Below, piece by piece: positions 59,650 to 64,000 of a DNA stretch of 64,000 bases. The stretch covers positions 62,001 to 126,000 of the forward strand of contig NZ_FOIV01000003.1 of assembly GCF_900109055.1 (NCBI RefSeq), given 5' to 3'. Made by a program: the position numbers and the translations under genes. The DNA is from Prevotella sp. khp7 (GTDB lineage Bacteria; Bacteroidota; Bacteroidia; Bacteroidales; Bacteroidaceae). Each line of letters opens with the position of its first letter. Position 1 is the stretch's first letter. Below the pieces are notes generated by a model. That model was not told the DNA's origin. It saw nothing but the letters and a program-made list of their open reading frames with translations, and did no database searches.

Positions 59650-60909
59650 TCACTTATCTGTTTCTTCTATTTTGAATCCTACATTCTTCAGGTCGTCCCA
59701 GAAGTGCGGATACGATTTCGTCACCACCTGAGGGTTGTTGATGATCAGTCCTTCGGTTGTCAGCGCATAGGGCGCAAAGGCCAGAGCCATGCGGTGATCC
59801 TCATAGGTGTCGATGCCCAGCTCCAGCGAAGGCTCGCAACGTTCGCCGTTCCAATACAGCTCGCTGTCGTTGGCGTCGTGAAGCACGTAGCCCAGCTTTC
59901 TCATCTCGCGCTTCATGGCCTCTATGCGGTCGGTCTCTTTAATCTTGAGCGTAGAGAGCCCCTTGAAGTGGAAGGGAATGTTCTTGGCGGCACAAGTCAC
60001 CACAAACGTCTGTGCCAGGTCGGGCGAGTTTACGAAGTCGTACTCCAGACGGGGCACGCATCTGCCGTTCTGAGTCAGTGTGATAGTCTGGGGGATGCCT
60101 TCCTTCTTTGTCTCGAAAGTCGTCTTGATACCAAGTAGGCTGAACAGATAGCGAGTCACAGAGTCGCCCTGTTTCGAACCGTCCATCAGTCCTGTCAGTT
60201 TAATCTCTGAATCTCGGCCCTTGCAGAGCGCCAGCATCTCATACCAGTAGCTGGCTCCCGTCCAGTCGTTCTCGATGAAATATTCGCGGTCCTGATAGGC
60301 CTTGGGATTCACCGTGATGGTGTCAGCCGAGGTCCATTCAGCTTCAGCTCCGAATTCGCGCATCGTCCAGAGAGTCAGGTCGATGTAGGGGCGTGAGATG
60401 ATGTCGCCCGTCAATTGCAGGGTGAGTCCATTCTTCAGCATCGGCCCGATCATCAGCAGGGCCGAGATATACTGTGAGCTCACGTTGCCTGGTATAGCCA
60501 GCAGCCCGCCTTTCAGCGTCTTTCCTGTAATGCGTAGTGGGGGATAGCCCGCAGTCTCTACGTATTTAATGTCGGCCCCGAGTGCCTTCATCGCGTCCAC
60601 CAGTATGCCTATGGGGCGATGCTTCATGCGCTCAGTGCCCGTCAACACGTGTGTTCCTTTTGTCACACTGAGGTAGGCCGTCATAAACCTCATGGCCGTA
60701 CCAGCCGCCTTGATGTTAATCTCTTCTGGCATGTCGCGCAGGGCTTTGATAATCACGTCCGTATCGTCGCAGTCGCTCAGATTCTGAGGCAGATTCTTGC
60801 CTCCGCTAAGGGCGTAGATCACAAGTGCGCGGTTGGAAATGCTTTTCGAAGCGGGCAGACAGATTGTCTGAGCCAGCTTCTCTGGTGCAGTCAGTTTATA
60901 TTGTTTCAT
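59650..60909 (-). CDS. aroA: 3-phosphoshikimate 1-carboxyvinyltransferase (EPSP synthase)
   Basis: 419 residues. It transfers enolpyruvate from PEP to shikimate 3-phosphate. Motifs are LPASKSISNRALV at the N-terminus, GTAMRFMTAYLS, and LKIKETDRIEAM plus DTYEDHRMALAFAP near the C-terminus. The start at 60909 (MKQYKLTAPEKL) fits the promoter at 60934-60941; a longer frame starts before the promoter. First gene of the aroA-porW-porX-tsaE run. Confidence 0.95.
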   Translation of the reverse strand: MKQYKLTAPEKLAQTICLPASKSISNRALVIYALSGGKNLPQNLSDCDDTDVIIKALRDMPEEINIKAAGTAMRFMTAYLSVTKGTHVLTGTERMKHRPIGILVDAMKALGADIKYVETAGYPPLRITGKTLKGGLLAIPGNVSSQYISALLMIGPMLKNGLTLQLTGDIISRPYIDLTLWTMREFGAEAEWTSADTITVNPKAYQDREYFIENDWTGASYWYEMLALCKGRDSEIKLTGLMDGSKQGDSVTRYLFSLLGIKTTFETKKEGIPQTITLTQNGRCVPRLEYDFVNSPDLAQTFVVTCAAKNIPFHFKGLSTLKIKETDRIEAMKREMRKLGYVLHDANDSELYWNGERCEPSLELGIDTYEDHRMALAFAPYALTTEGLIINNPQVVTKSYPHFWDDLKNVGFKIEETDK

Positions 60910-60933
60910 CTCTATTGATTCATATTTTCGGCA

Positions 60934-60941
60934 CAAAGATA
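60934..60941 (-). promoter_or_regulatory. -7 element of the aroA-porWX operon
   Basis: TATCTTTG on the minus strand, 24 bases before aroA. No other promoter of this type is visible before porW or porX. Confidence 0.65.
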
Positions 60942-61036
60942 CGATTTTTATTTGAATTTCCACACTAAATGGTGGGTAAATTTGGGCTTATAAACAAAAA
61001 GTTGCTTTAAAATTTGGTCAGTTCAGAAAAACTATG

Positions 61037-61044
61037 TACCTTTG
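61037..61044 (+). promoter_or_regulatory. -7 element of tRNA-Pro
   Basis: TACCTTTG, 48 bases before the tRNA. Confidence 0.65.
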
Positions 61045-61092
61045 CACCCGCATTCGACAAAACAAGGGTCGGTGCTAAGCAAAATTAGTGTT

Positions 61093-61165
61093 CGGGATTT
61101 AGCGCAGTTGGTAGCGCACACGTCTGGGGGGCGCGAGGTCGCTGGTTCGAGTCCAGTAATCCCGA
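61093..61165 (+). tRNA. tRNA-Pro (GGG)
   Basis: 73-base cloverleaf with the Pro-specific C1-G72 pair: acceptor CGGGATT/AATCCCG, discriminator A, D arm GCGCAGTTGGTAGCGC, anticodon loop CTGGGGG giving GGG, T arm CTGGTTCGAGTCCAG. The anticodon stem has one A-C mismatch and a G-T pair in this reading. Confidence 0.88.
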
Positions 61166-61172
61166 CAGAAAG

Positions 61173-61201
61173 CGAGAGAGTCGAAAGATTCTCTCGTTTT
61201 T
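61173..61201 (+). terminator. terminator of tRNA-Pro
   Basis: 10-bp stem CGAGAGAGTC / GATTCTCTCG (one wobble) with GAAA loop, then five T residues. Confidence 0.85.
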
Positions 61202-61286
61202 CTTTTATTTCTTTGGTCTTGGCAGGCTTTGTATGGTAAGACTGTATGGCTGTTCGTTTTCCGTAGATTGTCAATAAAACATACGT

Positions 61287-61660
61287 AAAAAAGCGCTTCC
61301 TGACCAGCTCATTCTAGGGCGGTGGGAGGCGCATTTGGGGTTTCATTACGACTAACTATGGGCTTGTCGTAATGAAACTTGGGGTTTGTCGGTAGTAAAC
61401 TTAGGGTTTACTCGGCGTAAAGTCCACCCCTTTTTGTGTAAAACAAGTAGTTTTATGCGCGCTCAAGTAGTCTCCACGGGTGGTGGAGATAGTCTCTTCG
61501 GGTACAAAACAACTTGTTTTGTTCCGAAAGATGACGTCTGAACGAGGGACGGAAATAAGACTTTTCTGTAACGCTCACGTTCTCAATGACTTACGGATGC
61601 GGCTCATAACTCGCGTATTTGCGGTCGAAGGGCGGCTTGCTCGTAAAGATGCGATTCTCA
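61287..61660. repeat. dispersed 22-bp-phased palindrome element, copy C (inverted relative to A)
   Basis: Palindrome centres at 61348, 61370, 61392, 61414, then 33 bp to 61447, 61469, 61491 and 61513, the same step pattern as copy A reversed. ACAAAACAACTTGTTTTGT is at 61504-61522. The end at 61287-61335 is a hairpin similar to the one in copy A. It fills most of the 634-base gap between tRNA-Pro and the TonB gene. A 69-codon frame inside it is considered accidental. Confidence 0.85.
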
Positions 61661-61746
61661 CGAAGCTATTTGTCATATCGTTTTACTAATTTTACTTTTC
61701 TTGAAACTTTTTATGCCTTTGTTGCGTCTAAGAGAAGTGAAAAGGT

Positions 61747-61767
61747 CAGCGCAGAACGTCTGCGCTG
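61747..61767 (+). promoter_or_regulatory. leader hairpin upstream of the last TonB receptor
   Basis: Perfect 9-bp stem CAGCGCAGA / TCTGCGCTG with loop ACG, 32 bases before the start codon and not followed by a T run, so more likely a stability or translation-control element than a terminator. Confidence 0.5.
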
Positions 61768-61799
61768 TATTAATGATAACAACAACTTTAATATAATAA

Positions 61800-64000
61800 A
61801 TGATGAATATGAGACTAACAATGCTGATGGTTACGTTAATGATGTCGATAATGTCTTTCGCTGAGACTCAGAATATAGGCGGAAAGGTGATTGACGAAAA
61901 TGGCGAACCGCTCTCTTATGTTAATGTAGTACTGCTGTCGTTGCCCGATTCTGCTTTCGTACAGGGCGCGGTGACAGACGAACAGGGCGTGTTTAATATC
62001 GTGACAGACAAGAACGAAGGACTGCTGAAGGTGTCGAGCGTGGGCTACGAGACCATCTACATAGATATTCATGAGGCTAACGGGCTGACCATCCAGATGA
62101 AGGAAGACAACAAGGTACTGAAGGAGGTGGTGGTGAAGGGCCAGCTGCCTAAGACCCATGTGAAGAGCGACGCCATGCGCACCAACGTGGCAGGAACCAT
62201 CTTGGAAAAGGCTGGTACCGTGAGCGATGCCCTATCGAAGATTCCTTCGCTCGAGGCCGATCGCGACGGAACAGTGAAGGTGCTTGGGCGTGGTGACGCC
62301 GAGGTGTATATCAATGGGCGTAAGGTTCGCGACGCCAGCGAGCTCGCCCGTCTGCGTTCCGATCAGATACAGCATGTCGACGTGGTTCAGAACCCTGGCG
62401 CCCGCTATGCTGCCTCGACCAAGGCTGTGGTCCGCATCACGCTGAAGAAGGCGCAAGGTGAGGGTATCAGTTTTCAGGATAACCTGGGAGGCATATACCG
62501 CTACGGGCACACCATCACCAACAACCTCGACGTGAACTACCGTACGGGTGGTCTCGACCTTACCGCCTCGTTGTGGGCTGGCCGCAATGGTCACAACAAG
62601 TCGTTTCAGGAGAGCAATATGTATTATCTGGTAGAGTCTGACAGGATAGACGGCTACACCAAGCAGGATACGAAACAGACGTGGAAGGGCCTCTCGCCAC
62701 AGCTGCAGGTTAACTATATGGTAGACGAGAACCACTCGTTTGGCGCTTTCTACAAATACGACTATCACCCCGATGGCGCCCTCACCAGCCAGTTTGATAC
62801 CGATGAGTACGAGAACGGTCTCTTCACAGAGCGTTCTGAAAGCAAGATACGACAGGACGAGAAGTTCAAGAAGCATATCTTCAATGCCTATTATAATGGT
62901 AAACTGGGGCAGCTGGGCATCGACTTCAACCTCGACGGACTCTTTGATCGTACAGAGGCTCCAGGCCAGACCATCGAACAGTCCAAGAACGTTAATGGTG
63001 CGGCAATGACGCGTAGCATCGACAGCAACACCAAGAGCGGCAACAACTTCTGGGCCTCTAAGCTTGTCTTGAGCTATCCCTTGTGGAAGGGTAACCTCTC
63101 TGTAGGAGGTGAATATTCCTACAACCATCGTACGGATGCCTATACCTACAATGCTTCTGAGGCTGTGCCCGTGACGGCTACCGATACAGAGATCAACGAG
63201 AAGTCGGAAGCCCTCTTCATGGACTACGGGCACCAGTTCGGTAAGGTGTTCGTTCAGGCAGGTATACGCTACGAGCATCTCGTGAACGATTATTATAACT
63301 TTGGTGTGCGTGAGGATGAGGTATGTCGCGACTATGGCGACTGGTTCCCCACGGCAGTCATCTCTGCCCCCATTGGCAAGGTTCAGCTCTCGCTCTCTTA
63401 TCGTCGCGACATCAAGCGCCCTGCCTACAGCAGTCTCACCAGTTCTACCATCTATCTGAACCGCTATGCCTATCAGAGTGGTAACCCTTACCTGAAGCCA
63501 ACCTATACCCACAGCCTCGTGCTGAACGCTGGCTACAAGTGGATGGGTGTCAATATCAACCTTAGTCGTGTGAAGAACTCAGAGACGATGTCAACTGAGC
63601 CATTCCCTGGTGCCGACAACCCGCTTATCAGCCTGGTTCGCCCCATCAACACAAAGGAAGACTACAACCAGCTGAGCTTCAACCCCTATGCCAGTCCGGT
63701 TATAGGCTGCTGGCATCCCACATGGTTTGTCTATGCTCTCTTCCAGAACTATAAGTCGCCCAGCCTCGACGGCTCGATCGTCACGCTCAACCGTCCGTAT
63801 GTCAACATGGGCTGGGATAACACCGTCAAACTGCCAAAGGGCTGGCGCCTGAATGCCGGAATGCGCTTCAACCCCAAGGGCGACGTAGACAACTTCCGCA
63901 TCACGAGAGCCCAGTTCAGTGCCGACTTAGGTGTTCAGCACGACATCAGTCTGCGCCGTCTCGGTTCGCTCACTCTTGATCTGCGTTGCAACGACATTTT
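61800..64000 (+). CDS. TonB-dependent outer-membrane receptor, 3' end cut by the window
   Basis: At least 733 codons open to the window edge. The frame starts with tandem ATGs at 61800, 61803 and 61809; the product has a signal peptide (MLMVTLMMSIMSFA), a carboxypeptidase-like domain (IGGKVIDENGEPLSYVNVVL), then a plug (LSKIPSLEADRDGTVKVLGR; VYINGRKVRD; VQNPGARYAASTKAVVRITLK) and barrel strands. The plug type matches the outer-membrane beta-barrel family without a SusD partner. Substrate unknown. No clear -7 box is seen; TGCCTTTG at 61714-61721 is a weak candidate. Confidence 0.88.
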   Translation, partial: MMNMRLTMLMVTLMMSIMSFAETQNIGGKVIDENGEPLSYVNVVLLSLPDSAFVQGAVTDEQGVFNIVTDKNEGLLKVSSVGYETIYIDIHEANGLTIQMKEDNKVLKEVVVKGQLPKTHVKSDAMRTNVAGTILEKAGTVSDALSKIPSLEADRDGTVKVLGRGDAEVYINGRKVRDASELARLRSDQIQHVDVVQNPGARYAASTKAVVRITLKKAQGEGISFQDNLGGIYRYGHTITNNLDVNYRTGGLDLTASLWAGRNGHNKSFQESNMYYLVESDRIDGYTKQDTKQTWKGLSPQLQVNYMVDENHSFGAFYKYDYHPDGALTSQFDTDEYENGLFTERSESKIRQDEKFKKHIFNAYYNGKLGQLGIDFNLDGLFDRTEAPGQTIEQSKNVNGAAMTRSIDSNTKSGNNFWASKLVLSYPLWKGNLSVGGEYSYNHRTDAYTYNASEAVPVTATDTEINEKSEALFMDYGHQFGKVFVQAGIRYEHLVNDYYNFGVREDEVCRDYGDWFPTAVISAPIGKVQLSLSYRRDIKRPAYSSLTSSTIYLNRYAYQSGNPYLKPTYTHSLVLNAGYKWMGVNINLSRVKNSETMSTEPFPGADNPLISLVRPINTKEDYNQLSFNPYASPVIGCWHPTWFVYALFQNYKSPSLDGSIVTLNRPYVNMGWDNTVKLPKGWRLNAGMRFNPKGDVDNFRITRAQFSADLGVQHDISLRRLGSLTLDLRCNDI

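Noticed and set aside
61480..61689. 69-codon frame inside copy C of the palindrome element
   Set aside because: The matching frame in copy A has an in-frame stop and the differences do not favour third positions, so coding is not supported.

Overview
The window looks like the chromosome of a Prevotella-type member of the Bacteroidales. Almost every gene start has the Bacteroidetes promoter form (TAnnTTTG at -7, TTG or TTTG about 19-21 bp upstream). There is a SusC/SusD pair, several TonB-dependent receptors with lipoprotein partners, two regulators of the type IX secretion system (PorX and a PorW/SprE-like protein), DUF349 and DUF4834 proteins, and tRNA genes without an encoded CCA. Most of the window is dense housekeeping sequence with short intergenic gaps.

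Layout. 1-2.2 kb: an aryl-CoA ligase and ACT-domain pair between two tRNA-Val genes. 2.3-6.6 kb: purB, a pseudouridine synthase with a long 24-bp tandem repeat, and asnS. 6.6-10.3 kb: a minus-strand antiporter/LolD-like/CvfB-like operon, divergent from asd. 11.4-15.3 kb: a small lipoprotein whose signal peptide overlaps the asd terminator, a TonB receptor with a DUF4249 lipoprotein, and another lipoprotein. 15.7-19.2 kb: cdsA, ftsH, rsfS and tRNA-Gln. 19.3-24.9 kb: DUF349 protein, corA with a long leader, pepD and a flippase-like membrane protein. 25-26.6 kb: a 30-residue membrane peptide gene, rsmA and a candidate non-coding RNA almost free of C. 26.6-31 kb: cyclophilin, MATE exporter, unknown secreted barrel protein, DUF3467. 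31.2-32.7 kb: a PF14907-like nucleotidyltransferase preceded by a previously unmarked 41-residue peptide gene, then tRNA-Lys. 32.8-36.2 kb: perM-like, tdk, rsmI and a coiled-coil lipoprotein. 36.5-46.2 kb: SusC, SusD, a SusE-position lipoprotein and a C10 cysteine protease in one operon, facing an M6 metalloprotease. 46.2-50 kb: tadA and birA from a palindromic divergent promoter, pyrH, DUF4834, pssA and psd. 50-54.5 kb: dnaE, trxA and a small acidic protein. 54.5-60.9 kb: an operon running aroA, small Cys-rich membrane protein, porW-like, porX, tsaE. 61-64 kb: tRNA-Pro and the start of another TonB receptor, cut by the window end.

How parts fit. The SusCD operon carries a protease instead of glycosidases. 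The C10 and M6 proteases end in the same kind of tail, which fits export by the type IX system whose regulators PorX and PorW lie 10-15 kb away. That suggests a secreted-protease and peptide-uptake module rather than a glycan locus.

The most unusual signal is a dispersed DNA element of about 375 bp made of odd-length palindromes placed exactly 22 bp apart. Two copies, at 15.3-15.7 kb and (inverted) at 61.3-61.66 kb, align almost without gaps and share the same 4 + 33 bp + 4 architecture. A three-palindrome array with the same 22-bp step lies at 31.1 kb. A fourth trace, with the same 66-bp spacing, is written in frame into the birA coding sequence. Other candidates for a second look are the 41-residue peptide/nucleotidyltransferase pair, the C-free RNA, several apparently leaderless genes, and a promoter module shared by two distant genes.
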